A stretch of 64,000 nucleotides of DNA from G963665405 sp963665405 (GCA_963665405.2 OY762261.2:1178001-1242000), one strand, 5' to 3'; shown: positions 24,174-32,422, numbered from the stretch's first letter. A program made the numbers and translations. Notes: generated by a model not told the origin, from the letters alone.

Positions 24174-24300
24174 AACCGCAGGCGCGAGAGGCCGTAGTCG
24201 ACTACAGCCCGGACGAGCTGATGCCCGGGGTGCCCCTCGACCAGGTCCGCGAGAACACCGGCTTCGCGCCGCAGGCAACGGGTATTCGGCGTAGGTTCGT
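24171..24300 (+). pseudogene. Possible C-terminal fragment of a CoA-transferase beta subunit
   Basis: Immediately after the JAB stop, one frame reads YSPDELMPGVPLDQVRENTG, which resembles the end of CoA-transferase family beta subunits (…HPGVTLEEVRENTGF). No start, catalytic Glu or upstream domain is present. I read it as a short remnant. The match is by eye over ~20 residues, so confidence is low. Confidence 0.35.
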
Positions 24301-24324
24301 TTCTCCGGACCGAGCGCACAGCAC

Positions 24325-24921
24325 TCAGGCTCCGTACGTTTCCCGCGCCCGCTCGTAGTCGTCGAAGGTGTTCAAGTCCAGTTGTACCATCGGGTCGTCG
24401 ACTTGGACTTCGTTGACCTCGTCTTGGTGCTTCCGGAAGACTGCGCGGATGCCCTCGGTCTCCTCCGAGATCGCCTCAAGCTCTCCCCTCAGGCTGGAGG
24501 CAAAGACGATCGGGTGGCCCCCGCGGCCCCCGTAGCGCGGAGCCGTTATCAGGGCGTCCTTATCGAGGTGCGTCGAGATCATCCGGGAGACGATCGCGGG
24601 GGTTCGCGGCTGGTCGACGGCCAGAAGGACGATCGCCTCAACCGAAGGGTCCACGGCGGCCAGTCCGGCCTTGATGGACGTGGTCCGGCCTCTGAGGTAG
24701 TCGGGATTTAGGACGGCCCGCACGCCGGTGCCCTTGACGTAGGGGGAGACGTCGCCGGCCGCATGACCCAGGACCACGATAACCTCGGACGCCCCGCCCT
24801 CGATCAGGCTGCGGACCTGATACTCGACCAGGGTGACCCCGAGCCAGGGCAGCAGCGGCTTGGGGCGTCCCATTCGGGTGGACTCGCCTGCCGCCGTGAG
24901 GATGGCGGAGACACCGGGCAT
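24325..24921 (-). CDS. MobA/MocA-like nucleotidyltransferase
   Basis: A 198-residue NTP transferase. The N-terminal motif AILTAAGESTRMGRPKPLLP (6-25) is the nucleotide and metal loop. VLNPDYLRGRTTSIKAGL and LLAVDQPRTPA follow in the order seen in MocA/CoxC-type proteins. It would transfer CMP (or GMP) to molybdopterin, making the dinucleotide cofactor used by hydroxylases such as xanthine or CO dehydrogenases. It is 4 bases downstream of the xdhC gene, forming an operon with it, which supports a cofactor maturation role. No large hydroxylase subunit lies in the window. Confidence 0.85.
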   Translation of the reverse strand: MPGVSAILTAAGESTRMGRPKPLLPWLGVTLVEYQVRSLIEGGASEVIVVLGHAAGDVSPYVKGTGVRAVLNPDYLRGRTTSIKAGLAAVDPSVEAIVLLAVDQPRTPAIVSRMISTHLDKDALITAPRYGGRGGHPIVFASSLRGELEAISEETEGIRAVFRKHQDEVNEVQVDDPMVQLDLNTFDDYERARETYGA

Positions 24922-24925
24922 AGGC

Positions 24926-26068
24926 TCAGTCGGCGACCTGCGCCGCCTGCTCTGACTCCACGCTCGCGACGATCTTGTCGATCCGCCACTCCTCCATCGT
25001 CATCGGCAGTCCGGTGCCGCCCAGACGGAACATGAGAATCTCGCCCATGATGCTCACGGCGATCTCCTCGGGCGTTCGGGCGTGTATGTCGAGTCCGATG
25101 GGCGACCTGATCTCCTTGATCCGCTCGATCGACACCCCGACGCGTATCAGGTCCTCGTAGATGAGGATCGTCTTGCGCAAGCTTCCCATGAGTCCCACGT
25201 ACTTGGCAGGCGTAGCCGCCGCCGCGGCAAGCGCGGTGTTGTCGTAGCGGTGACCTCTCGTGGCAACCACGATGAAGGTGTTGGGGTTGATCGGCAGCGT
25301 GGGCAGCGCGTCTTCGGGCCGCGCCACGACCGTCGTCTCGGCCTCCGGGAAGCGCTCCTTGCTGGAGAACTCCTCCCGATCGTCGGTGACGAACAGCCGA
25401 AACCCCAGCATCTTGGCCAGTGGGGCGATGGCCTTCGAGACGTGTCCCCCGCCGCAAATTACCAGCTGCGGCGGTGTGGTGTAGGCCTCGACGAAGTACT
25501 CCGCCCCGTCGTCGGCGACCACATACTCGTTCTTTCCGTGGACCATGAGCTGTGCGGCCTGCCGAGCGGCGCCCCGGTCGAGCTCGGGGTCGCCCAGGGT
25601 GCCCTCGGTCGATCCGTTCTCCCGGACGAAGAGCTTCGTCCCAATGGGGGCGTCTCCGCCATCCCTGAACTTGATCAGGCTGGCGAGGGCGACCGCGCCG
25701 CCCCCCGTGTATGCACTGTCGATCTCTGTGGCGTAGGGAAGGTACTCGTCCGGGCGGTAGACCGGGTCGATCAGGAAGTACATGGTGCCGCCGCACACGA
25801 GGCCGTCCTCGGCGGCCAGGTCCTCGTTCAGCTGGTAGTCCTGGAACGCGGCCGGGCCGCCGCTCTTCATCAGCTCCTTGGCGGCAAACCAGATGTCCCC
25901 TTCGACGCATCCGCCCCCCAGCGTGCCCACGCCGGTGCCGTCCTGACGTACGAGCAGCTTGGCGCCGGACTTCTGCGGCGTGGACCCCTTCGTCCGCACG
26001 ACCGTGGCGACGACGACGGAGTCGCCCTTCTCCAGCTCGTTCACCGCTGCGCGGAAGACGTCATGCAT
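24926..26068 (-). CDS. XdhC/CoxI-family molybdoenzyme maturation protein
   Basis: A 380-residue XdhC-type protein. The N-terminal domain has DSVVVATVVRTKGSTPQKSG, then GTGVGTLGGGCVEGDIW, the XdhC/CoxI signature. The C-terminal Rossmann domain has LVICGGGHVSKAIAPLAK and GHRYDNTALAAA. XdhC binds the molybdenum cofactor, helps its sulfuration and inserts it into xanthine or CO dehydrogenase-type enzymes. The ATG at 26068 is preceded by GAGG; an 11-residue extension upstream is unneeded. It forms an operon with the MocA-like gene. A family A repeat lies in its 5' region. Confidence 0.92.
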   Translation of the reverse strand: MHDVFRAAVNELEKGDSVVVATVVRTKGSTPQKSGAKLLVRQDGTGVGTLGGGCVEGDIWFAAKELMKSGGPAAFQDYQLNEDLAAEDGLVCGGTMYFLIDPVYRPDEYLPYATEIDSAYTGGGAVALASLIKFRDGGDAPIGTKLFVRENGSTEGTLGDPELDRGAARQAAQLMVHGKNEYVVADDGAEYFVEAYTTPPQLVICGGGHVSKAIAPLAKMLGFRLFVTDDREEFSSKERFPEAETTVVARPEDALPTLPINPNTFIVVATRGHRYDNTALAAAAATPAKYVGLMGSLRKTILIYEDLIRVGVSIERIKEIRSPIGLDIHARTPEEIAVSIMGEILMFRLGGTGLPMTMEEWRIDKIVASVESEQAAQVAD

Positions 26069-26124
26069 ATCAAAACCTCGATCCCCGAGGGGGGAAAACA
26101 CCCCCTGGCAGGGCGAAAAGATAT

Positions 26125-26251
26125 CGGGGTGTGCAGAGGGGCAAAGCCCCTTTGCCGGGAGTCTGAGGGTTTCCCTCAGACATCATTTCTCTCCCCTTCC
26201 TGGCCAGGAAGGGGGCCAGGGGGATGGTCGAAAGGGTTTCGCAACACCCAC
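26125..26251 (+). repeat. Dispersed repeat family A, copy 4
   Basis: Near-identical to copy 3. The first hairpin is GGGGC-aaa-GCCCC, the second CTGAGGG-ttt-CCCTCAG, and the third again has arm CCCCTTCCTGG. It lies between xdhC (5' side) and the M16 peptidase gene. Confidence 0.9.
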
Positions 26252-26383
26252 TAGATTACCAGTTTGGACCGGCTGCTTCAACCGGGAAGGGCTTGGTGGA
26301 CTGGAGCACAGCGTGGAGAAGTGACCGAGAAGGCAGAGGAACGGCCCGGGGCGAGATGCTGTGTGTTGGCTCGTGGGGACCTG

Positions 26384-27676
26384 CTAGAGGACCAGGGCCT
26401 GCTGCAGGCGCGTCTTCCCACGGCAGGGGCCGACCACCGCCATGTTCAGCCCGCTGGTGACGATCAGGTCGTTCGCCACCCTGCGTACGTCACCCGAAGA
26501 CACCCGGTCGACCCTGCGGACCACCTCGTCCGGCTCGAGGATCTCGCCGATGAGCAGCTCCTGAGCGCCCATCCAGCCGGCCACGACCCGGGTATCCTCC
26601 ATCCGCAGCGTCAGCCGTCCGGCGCTCAGACGCTTCGCCTTCTCCAGCTCCTGTTCGGGGACACCCTCCCGGAGGCGTCCGACCTCGGCGAGGATCGTGT
26701 CCACGGCGGTGTATATCCGCTTCGGGTCCACCCCCGCCGAGATCAGGATGGCGCCGCAGTCTCGAAAGTGGGTGACGTCGCTGTGGACGTCGTACGCAAG
26801 GCCCCTGTTTTCTCGAACCTCGATGAAGAGCCGGCTGCTCATCCCCTCGCCCAGGATTACGTTGAGCAGGTCTAGGGCATACCGGTCGGGGTGGACCATC
26901 GGCAGTCCGGGCATGGCGATGGAGAGATGCGCTTGCTCGGTGCTGCGATACTCGCTGCGGAGCTGGGGCGCCGACTGGCTGTGAACGAACGGCTCCCAGC
27001 CGGGCACGGGGTGAGGTGACCAGTCCTGAGACAGCTCGACCACCTGGTCGACTATCTGCTCGTGCGGCACGTTTCCCGCGACGCTGACGATGATGTTGGA
27101 GGGCGTGTAGTACCGGGACACATGGTCGAGCATGACGTCGCGCGTGATCGACGCCACCGAGTCCCTGGTGCCGGCGATATCCCGGCCCAGCGGATGGCCC
27201 GGCCACAATAGCTCGTCGATCAGCGCGTCGACCTTCTGGTTCGGGAAGTCGTTGACCATGTTCAACTCCTCGAACACGACCAGGCGCTCCTTCTCGATCT
27301 CCTCGTCGGCGTACACGGAGTGGCGTAGCATGTCGAACAGCAGGTCGATGGCCTCGGCGCAGTGGTCCAGGGCGACCTTGCTCCAGTAGACGGTCAGCTC
27401 CTGCTCTGTTCCGGCGTTCAGGACGCCGCCGACGCCCTCCACGACACCGCTGATCTCTTTCGCGGTCGGCCTGCGCTCGGTGCCCTTGAACACCAGGTGC
27501 TCCACGAAGTGGGAGACGCCGGCCCGATCGGGGGACTCATATCTCGAGCCGACCCCGACGAAGAGGTTGATGCATACGGAGCGGGCATGGGGCATCTCGC
27601 TGGTGACGATACGCAGGCCGCTGTCGAGGGTCGTGAGCTGGTGGTCTATCGGAGGGTGGGTTGCTGCTGGGGGCAT
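26384..27676 (-). CDS. M16-family zinc metallopeptidase
   Basis: A 430-residue insulinase/processing-peptidase-like protein. The inverted zinc motif HFVEH is at residues 56-60 (GVSHFVEHLVFKGTERR), and the third ligand Glu lies in EIEKERLVVFEELNM about 75 residues later. The C-terminal half is the inactive M16 domain with the typical RGLAYDVHSDV region and a late YLS-free end. No signal peptide is visible, so it is probably cytoplasmic or exported by another route. Homologues degrade small peptides. A single M16 gene suggests a homodimer. Confidence 0.93.
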   Translation of the reverse strand: MPPAATHPPIDHQLTTLDSGLRIVTSEMPHARSVCINLFVGVGSRYESPDRAGVSHFVEHLVFKGTERRPTAKEISGVVEGVGGVLNAGTEQELTVYWSKVALDHCAEAIDLLFDMLRHSVYADEEIEKERLVVFEELNMVNDFPNQKVDALIDELLWPGHPLGRDIAGTRDSVASITRDVMLDHVSRYYTPSNIIVSVAGNVPHEQIVDQVVELSQDWSPHPVPGWEPFVHSQSAPQLRSEYRSTEQAHLSIAMPGLPMVHPDRYALDLLNVILGEGMSSRLFIEVRENRGLAYDVHSDVTHFRDCGAILISAGVDPKRIYTAVDTILAEVGRLREGVPEQELEKAKRLSAGRLTLRMEDTRVVAGWMGAQELLIGEILEPDEVVRRVDRVSSGDVRRVANDLIVTSGLNMAVVGPCRGKTRLQQALVL

Positions 27677-27776
27677 ACCTCGATTCTAGGGGATGGTGCG
27701 GGTCGGGTCAAACGGCAACTGGAGCGAATCCGGGCCGATTAATCGCGATTCCACCCGCTCGAACCGTTTCTGGGCT

Positions 27777-27879
27777 TCCCCTCCCCTTTGGGGTGCTCTC
27801 TATGTCCCACCCGCCCGCCCTGAGTTTTTGGGGGCACCCCAAACCCCGCAAAGGGGGCTCAGCCCCCTTTCAAACCCCT
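27777..27879 (+). repeat. Dispersed repeat family B, copy 6
   Basis: It has ggggtgctc, cccacccgcccgccctgag, the GGGGCACCCCaaaccccgca core and the hairpin AAAGGGGGctcaGCCCCCTTT-like segment. It sits in the divergent gap between the M16 and molybdoenzyme genes. The remaining bases (27880-28161) hold no gene I can support. Confidence 0.85.
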
Positions 27880-28161
27880 TGTGACGGTCCTCACCCGGGG
27901 GTGATTAGGCGCACCTTCCAGGGAAAGGACCCGCCAACCCGACTCGAACCGCGCTTGCATCCTTCCCCTGGGAGGGTAGCTAAAGGACACCCCTTCGCCA
28001 GGCTCGGAGGAGAACGGCGGGCCGCTGGGCCGTCCCTGCACAGGTTGCCTCGCCCCGGCAGCGAGCCGGTGCAAGCGAGTGTACAATGAATGTATGATCG
28101 CCGGCCCCTCTGCTAGCGGCCGTGGCCGGCGCCCATGAAGACGCGAAGGAGCATGACCTAC

Positions 28162-28773
28162 ATGTTGAGAAAGCTGGGCCGGATACGGCCGAGCCCCCCG
28201 AACGATGACGGTGACGTTCCGCGTGGCCAGTTCGTCACCGAAAAGTTCCCCGTACTGACCTTTGGTGGAACGCCGGAGATCGACATGGAGACCTGGCGGC
28301 TCAGGATCTTCGGGCTTGTCGAGCAGGAGCTGACCCTGGATTGGGGTCAGCTACAGGACCTGGACCAGACCTCGGTCGACGCGGAGTTTCACTGCGTTAC
28401 CCAGTGGAGCCGGATGGAGAACACGTGGGAGGGCGTCTCGTTCGCCCGCGTGGCCGGACTGGCCCGGCCGCTGACAGAGGCGAAATTCGCGATGGTCCAT
28501 TGCTACGGCGGCTACTCGACGAATCTGCCTCTGGACGTACTGCTGGACGACGACGTACTCCTTGCGAACCGGCACGATGGCGCACCGCTCGCTCCAGAGC
28601 ACGGTGGCCCGCTGCGCCTGGTGGTCCCGAAGCGCTACGGGTGGAAGAGCGCCAAGTGGGTGAACGGGATCGAGCTCACGGCCGAAGACGCCCCGGGCTT
28701 CTGGGAGTCCAGGGGCTACCACATGGAGGGGGATCCGTGGAAGGAGCAGCGATTCTGGGATAGCCTGAGCTAG
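28162..28773 (+). CDS. Sulfite oxidase-family molybdopterin protein (short form)
   Basis: A 203-residue protein covering only the molybdopterin domain of the sulfite oxidase/MsrP group. Residues WRLRIFGLVEQELTLDW and the cofactor-binding EFHCVTQWSRMENTWEG show it, with Cys78 as the molybdenum ligand. RLVVPKRYGWKSAKWVNGIE is the conserved C-terminal part. There is no heme or dimerisation domain. I selected ATG 28162 because AAGGAGC is 10 bases upstream. ATGs at 28135 and 28153 are alternatives. No signal peptide is evident. The reaction could be sulfite or a sulfoxide/N-oxide conversion. Confidence 0.88.
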   Translation: MLRKLGRIRPSPPNDDGDVPRGQFVTEKFPVLTFGGTPEIDMETWRLRIFGLVEQELTLDWGQLQDLDQTSVDAEFHCVTQWSRMENTWEGVSFARVAGLARPLTEAKFAMVHCYGGYSTNLPLDVLLDDDVLLANRHDGAPLAPEHGGPLRLVVPKRYGWKSAKWVNGIELTAEDAPGFWESRGYHMEGDPWKEQRFWDSLS

Positions 28774-28788
28774 GCGCCGGCGTCCCAA

Positions 28789-28807
28789 CAAGGGCCGGGC
28801 CCCCTTG
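28789..28807. terminator. Hairpin between convergent genes
   Basis: CAAGGG and CCCTTG frame a 7-base GC-rich loop. It lies between the 3' ends of the molybdoenzyme gene and the small zinc ribbon gene. No T tract follows, so it is a weak candidate. Confidence 0.35.
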
Positions 28808-28859
28808 CTAGAGGAGGCCCGCGTCGCTGGAACGGTTCTGCCGAATCTGGCCGTCGGCC

Positions 28860-29027
28860 CTACGCCACCTTCCGCTTGGACCCCGCGGCTACCTGCTTGG
28901 GTGTGGACCTCCGAACCGCCACGTCGGCCATATATCCGCACTGGAGACACTCTTTGTACTCGCCGTAGATGTCTCCGCTGGTGTGCAGGTCCCCGCGGCA
29001 ACGAGGGCACTGTTTGATTTCAAGCAT
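28860..29027 (-). CDS. Small zinc-ribbon protein (55 residues)
   Basis: Read on the minus strand, this 55-residue frame begins MLEIKQCPRCRGDLHTSGD and continues to YKECLQCGYMADVAVRR, with two CxxC pairs (Cys7/Cys10 and Cys27/Cys30). The tail is basic (KQVAAGSKRKVA). The ATG is preceded by GAGAGGTGAG. It is too short for common length cut-offs and could be missed in routine annotation. It is transcribed away from the hspR operon, and a near-consensus minus-strand promoter overlaps the hspR promoter (29247-29275). Zinc ribbons of this size often bind nucleic acid or other proteins. Function is unknown; stress-linked expression is inferred. Confidence 0.8.
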   Translation of the reverse strand: MLEIKQCPRCRGDLHTSGDIYGEYKECLQCGYMADVAVRRSTPKQVAAGSKRKVA

Positions 29028-29246
29028 CTTCTCACCTCTCCGTGAGCCCTTCGCCGACCCACTGCGCCTTCTCCAGGGGGCACGATGTCGACGAGGGCGA
29101 AATACCCGTTTGCTTTCCGGCGGCGGGTGTTCTGCGACTATCCGCGGCCAGACTGGTTACTCAGCACCTTCTACCTACGTTAGGATGTCGACCCTCGGTT
29201 TTAGATTCAACCCTTTTGCCCAACGTCACACCCGTTCAGCATCTGC

Positions 29247-29275
29247 ATTATACTTGTTGACACGATACGTATCAA
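29247..29275 (-). promoter_or_regulatory. Minus-strand promoter of the divergent hspR region
   Basis: TTGATA (29270-29275), 17-base spacer, TATAAT (29247-29252) on the minus strand. It would give a ~215-base leader before the zinc ribbon ATG at 29027. It overlaps the plus-strand promoter and shares its palindrome. Confidence 0.65.
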
Positions 29276-29285
29276 GTCATATAAT
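29257..29285 (+). promoter_or_regulatory. Consensus promoter of hspR-grpE-dnaK
   Basis: TTGACA (29257-29262), exactly 17 bases, TATAAT (29280-29285): both hexamers match the sigma-70 consensus. Expected start near 29292. The spacer is filled by an operator-like palindrome, so RNA polymerase access would be blocked by a bound regulator. Confidence 0.85.
29258..29279. promoter_or_regulatory. Candidate HspR operator inside the overlapping promoters
   Basis: A perfect 10-base palindrome GATACGTATC (29264-29273) is flanked two bases away by TGAC and GTCA, giving a 22-base near-palindrome. CTTG (29253-29256) and CAAG (29273-29276) frame it, recalling the CTTG…CAAG ends of HAIR sites bound by HspR in other bacteria, though the spacing here is longer. 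Binding is inferred. Confidence 0.6.
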
Positions 29286-29359
29286 GCGACACAATGACCT
29301 GAACGGTCGTTCGAAGATATAACGTCGGATTGGCAGCAGGAGTTAGGAGGGCCCGCGGG

Positions 29360-29392
29360 ATGATGTCGGTGAAGGGCGGCGGGGGCAGGTGA
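29360..29392 (+). other. Ten-codon leader ORF coupled to hspR
   Basis: MMSVKGGGGR is preceded by AGGAGG (29345-29350), 9 bases before its ATG. Its stop TGA (29390-29392) overlaps the hspR GTG (29389-29391) as GTGA. hspR itself has no clear ribosome site, so its translation may depend on reinitiation from this leader. Confidence 0.55.
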
Positions 29393-29766
29393 GAAGGCCT
29401 GCCCGCATCGAGATTCGGCACCGTGACGAGGAGCAGGGTGTCTACATCATCAGCGTCGCGGCCCGCATCCTCGAGCTGCACCCTCAGACGCTCCGGAAGT
29501 ACGAGCGCGCCGGCCTGGTCAGCCCGTTCCGAACCGGTGGCATGCTGCGCCTGTACTCGGAGGACGACATGGTCCGCCTGAGGCTGATCAAGTATCTCGT
29601 GGGTCAGCTGAAGCTGAACCTGGCGGGCGTAGAGCTCATGCTCGATGTGTTCAATCAGCTCCTCAAGCTCAAAGGCAGCATCAGCTCGTTGGAGGGACGG
29701 GAGCTGAAGGTCGCTCTCGAGCGGACCCTCGACGAGACCTTCGCCATGCTGAGCTCTCAGGTATAG
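29389..29766 (+). CDS. hspR: Heat-shock repressor HspR (MerR family)
   Basis: A 125-residue MerR-type regulator. The segment VYIISVAARILELHPQTLRK (18-37) and RAGLVSPFRTGGMLRLYSED (40-59) form the winged-helix domain characteristic of HspR. The rest is a dimerisation helix. HspR represses the dnaK operon, with DnaK as co-repressor in the studied systems. It is the first gene of hspR-grpE-dnaK, so the circuit is autoregulatory. The GTG at 29389 is the only plausible start and overlaps the stop of a ten-codon leader. No CIRCE element was seen. HspR is often last in actinobacterial operons but leads here. Confidence 0.92.
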   Translation: MRRPARIEIRHRDEEQGVYIISVAARILELHPQTLRKYERAGLVSPFRTGGMLRLYSEDDMVRLRLIKYLVGQLKLNLAGVELMLDVFNQLLKLKGSISSLEGRELKVALERTLDETFAMLSSQV

Positions 29767-29792
29767 CGACCCACGCAAGGAGGCCGGGTCCC

Positions 29793-30368
29793 ATGATCGA
29801 GGATCGGGACAAAGAAGAGACGCCGGACAGTGGGGGAGAGGAAGACGTGACGCTGCTGGAGGACCAGCTCGAAGAGGCGCTCAGGGAGAAGGACCAGTTC
29901 CGTACGATGGCCCAGCGCGCTCAGGCCGATCTGGAGAACTACAGGCGTCGAGCCGTCGAGGAGCAGTCCGATCTGAGACGCCATGCCATCTCCGGTCTTC
30001 TCATCAACATCCTGTCGGCGGTCGACGACTTCGAGCGAGCTCTCGATGTCGTCCCCGAGGACGCAAACGACTCCGGATGGGTCGAGGGCCTTCGGCTGGT
30101 TTACCGCAATCTTCAACGCACTCTGGAGTCCGAGGGAGTGAGTGTGATCGAGGCCGAGGGCCAGCTATTCGAGCCCAGGGAGCATGAGGCCGTGTCGTTC
30201 GAGGAGACCGATGGGTCCGAGGCAGGCCGAGTGGTGACAGTGGTTCGCAACGGGTATAAGCTTCGTGACGTGGTGTTACGGGCGGCCCAGGTGACGGTGT
30301 CGAAGCCACCGGAGAGCAACAAGCGATCGCAGGCGGCCGATGCCGGCGACGAGGTACAGGAGGAGTAA
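29793..30368 (+). CDS. grpE: Nucleotide exchange factor GrpE
   Basis: A 191-residue GrpE. An acidic N-terminus leads into a long coiled coil (EDQLEEALREKDQFRTMAQR, then RAQADLENYRRRAVEEQ), and the C-terminal beta domain reads VIEAEGQLFEPREHEAV. The final VVTVVRNGYKLRDVVLRAAQ, then VTVSK is the family signature. It stimulates ADP release from DnaK. AAGGAGG precedes the ATG. It ends two bases before the dnaK ATG, so the pair is cotranscribed and probably translationally coupled. Confidence 0.96.
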   Translation: MIEDRDKEETPDSGGEEDVTLLEDQLEEALREKDQFRTMAQRAQADLENYRRRAVEEQSDLRRHAISGLLINILSAVDDFERALDVVPEDANDSGWVEGLRLVYRNLQRTLESEGVSVIEAEGQLFEPREHEAVSFEETDGSEAGRVVTVVRNGYKLRDVVLRAAQVTVSKPPESNKRSQAADAGDEVQEE

Positions 30369-30370
30369 GA

Positions 30371-32284
30371 ATGCCCAAGACATTGGGTATCGATCTAGGT
30401 ACGACCAACTCGGCGATGGCCGTGGTGGAGGCCGGTGAGCCACGGGTCGTCGAGAACGCCGAGGGCAACCGGACGACACCATCGGTGGTCGCCGTCAACC
30501 CGAGAAGCGGTGAGCGGTACGTGGGACTGACGGCCAAGCGCCAGTCGGTGACCAACCCCGATAACACCGTCTATTCGGTCAAGCGCTTCATGGGCCGCCG
30601 CTTCGGCGACGAGTTCATACAGAAAGATAAGGAGCTGGTCCCGTTCAAGGTGGTCGAGCACTCGAACGGCGATGCCTATGTTTCCATGGGCGATAGGTCA
30701 TACGCACCGCCGGAGATATCGGCGATGATCCTGCAAAAGCTCAAGCAGGACGCCGAGGCGAAGCTGGGCGAGGAGATCACCCAGGCAGTGATCACGGTCC
30801 CGGCCTATTTCGACGACAGCCAGCGCAACGCCACCAAGGACGCCGGGCGTATCGCCGGGCTCGAGGTGCTGCGAATCATCAACGAGCCGACCGCGGCGGC
30901 GCTGGCCTATGGACTGGACAAGAAGGGCGATGAGAAGGTCGCCGTGTTCGACCTGGGCGGCGGAACGTTCGACATCAGCATCCTGGAGATTGGCGGCGAC
31001 GTGGTGCAGGTCACCGCCACCAACGGCGACACCCACCTCGGGGGCGACGATTTCGATCAGCGCATCGTGGAGTGGATCACCGATGAGTTCAGGCGAGAGC
31101 AGGGCATCGACCTGCAGGCGGACAGGATGGCCTTGCAGCGACTTCGGGAGTCGGCCGAGCGGGCGAAGATCGAGCTCTCCGCGACGATAGAGACCGAGAT
31201 CAACCTTCCGTTCATCACTGCCGACGCGTCCGGGCCGAAGCACCTGGTGATGACCCTCACCCGGGCCAAGCTAGAGCAGCTCGTGGCAGACCTGGTCGAG
31301 CGGACGGTCGGGCCGTGCAAGCAGGCGATGACGGATGCCGGCGTGACCGCAAAGGACATCAACGAGGTCATTCTCGTCGGTGGGATGACGAGGATGCCCG
31401 CCGTGCATCAGGCCGTCGTCAAGCTGTTCGAGAAGGAGCCTCACCAGGGCGTCAATCCTGACGAGGTCGTTGCGGTCGGCGCCGCGGTTCAGGCTGGAGT
31501 GCTCCAGGGCGACGTCCAGGACATCCTGCTCCTCGACGTGACGCCGCTGACGCTGGGCATCGAGGTCCTCGGCGGCGTGACGACGTCGCTGATTCCCCGG
31601 AACACCACGATACCGACGTCCAAGAGCGAGGTATTCACGACCGCCGCCGACGGACAGACCAGTGTTGAGGTCCACGTTTTACAGGGCGAGCGGAGCATGG
31701 CGGCCGAGAACAAGTCGATCGGCCGGTTCAATCTGGACGGAATCCTGCCGGCGGCCAGGGGGGCGCCTCAGATCGAGGTGGCCTTCGACATCGACGCCAA
31801 CGGCATCCTGAACGTGTCCGCCAAGGACAAGGGCACGGGCAAGGAGCAGCGGATCACGATAACCGCCAGCTCTGGGCTCTCGCAGGAAGAGATCGCGCGC
31901 ATGGTCGACGACGCGAAGGCTCACGAGGCTGAGGACCAGCAGAAGCGTCAACAGGTGGAGACTCGCAACAGCGCCGAGAACGCGGTCTACCAGGCCGAGA
32001 AGTTGCTGGCGGACAACGCCGACAAGGTCCCCGACGACCTGAAGTCGGAGATCGAGGGCAAGATAGCAGCCGTGCGCAGTACCCTCGACAGCGGCGACGC
32101 TGGACAGATGAACGTGGCACTGCAGGAGCTGCAAACGGCGGTTCAGCGGGTTGGGCAGGCGGTTTACAGCCAGGCCGGCGGCCCGGACGGGCCGGCGGAG
32201 GGAGGCCCACCCCCGGGCGAAGAGCCCGGCGACTCGGAGACTCCACCTGAAGAGACCGTCGAAGGCGAGTTTCGCGAGGTCTGA
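30371..32284 (+). CDS. dnaK: Molecular chaperone DnaK (Hsp70)
   Basis: A 637-residue Hsp70 of normal length. It begins KTLGIDLGTTNSA (ATP phosphate 1 loop) and has VFDLGGGTFDIS (phosphate 2) and ILVGGMTRMPAVHQAV (adenosine). The substrate domain contains LLLDVTPLTLGIEVLGG. The C-terminal tail is Pro/Gly/Glu-rich and ends FREV. The ATG is preceded by GGAGGAG inside the end of grpE. No dnaJ follows; it must be elsewhere. Expression should be controlled by HspR through the promoter at 29257-29285. A family A repeat lies at its 3' end. Confidence 0.98.
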   Translation: MPKTLGIDLGTTNSAMAVVEAGEPRVVENAEGNRTTPSVVAVNPRSGERYVGLTAKRQSVTNPDNTVYSVKRFMGRRFGDEFIQKDKELVPFKVVEHSNGDAYVSMGDRSYAPPEISAMILQKLKQDAEAKLGEEITQAVITVPAYFDDSQRNATKDAGRIAGLEVLRIINEPTAAALAYGLDKKGDEKVAVFDLGGGTFDISILEIGGDVVQVTATNGDTHLGGDDFDQRIVEWITDEFRREQGIDLQADRMALQRLRESAERAKIELSATIETEINLPFITADASGPKHLVMTLTRAKLEQLVADLVERTVGPCKQAMTDAGVTAKDINEVILVGGMTRMPAVHQAVVKLFEKEPHQGVNPDEVVAVGAAVQAGVLQGDVQDILLLDVTPLTLGIEVLGGVTTSLIPRNTTIPTSKSEVFTTAADGQTSVEVHVLQGERSMAAENKSIGRFNLDGILPAARGAPQIEVAFDIDANGILNVSAKDKGTGKEQRITITASSGLSQEEIARMVDDAKAHEAEDQQKRQQVETRNSAENAVYQAEKLLADNADKVPDDLKSEIEGKIAAVRSTLDSGDAGQMNVALQELQTAVQRVGQAVYSQAGGPDGPAEGGPPPGEEPGDSETPPEETVEGEFREV

Positions 32285-32300
32285 CACGACGCTGAAATCT

Positions 32301-32422
32301 CGGGGTGTGCAGATCCCGACAAGTCGGGATTGCCGGTCCTTCCGCGGAAGGATGAGGGGGGTTCCCATCAGATAAGATTTCTCCCCCTTCCTGGCTAGAA
32401 AGGGGGCCAGGGGGATGGTCGC
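32301..32422 (+). repeat. Dispersed repeat family A, copy 5 (alternative first hairpin)
   Basis: The first hairpin is ATCCCGACAAGTCGGGAT instead of the GGGGC…GCCCC form, yet it is set in the same flanks (gtgtgcag before, tgccgg after). The third hairpin is CCCCCTTCCTGG-type with a ctag centre. It fills the convergent gap between dnaK and acuC, and ends about 6 bases from the acuC stop. Confidence 0.9.

Noticed and set aside
24926..28773. Complete xanthine or CO dehydrogenase locus
   Set aside because: Only maturation factors are present. The nearby molybdoenzyme is of the sulfite oxidase type, which does not use the dinucleotide cofactor.
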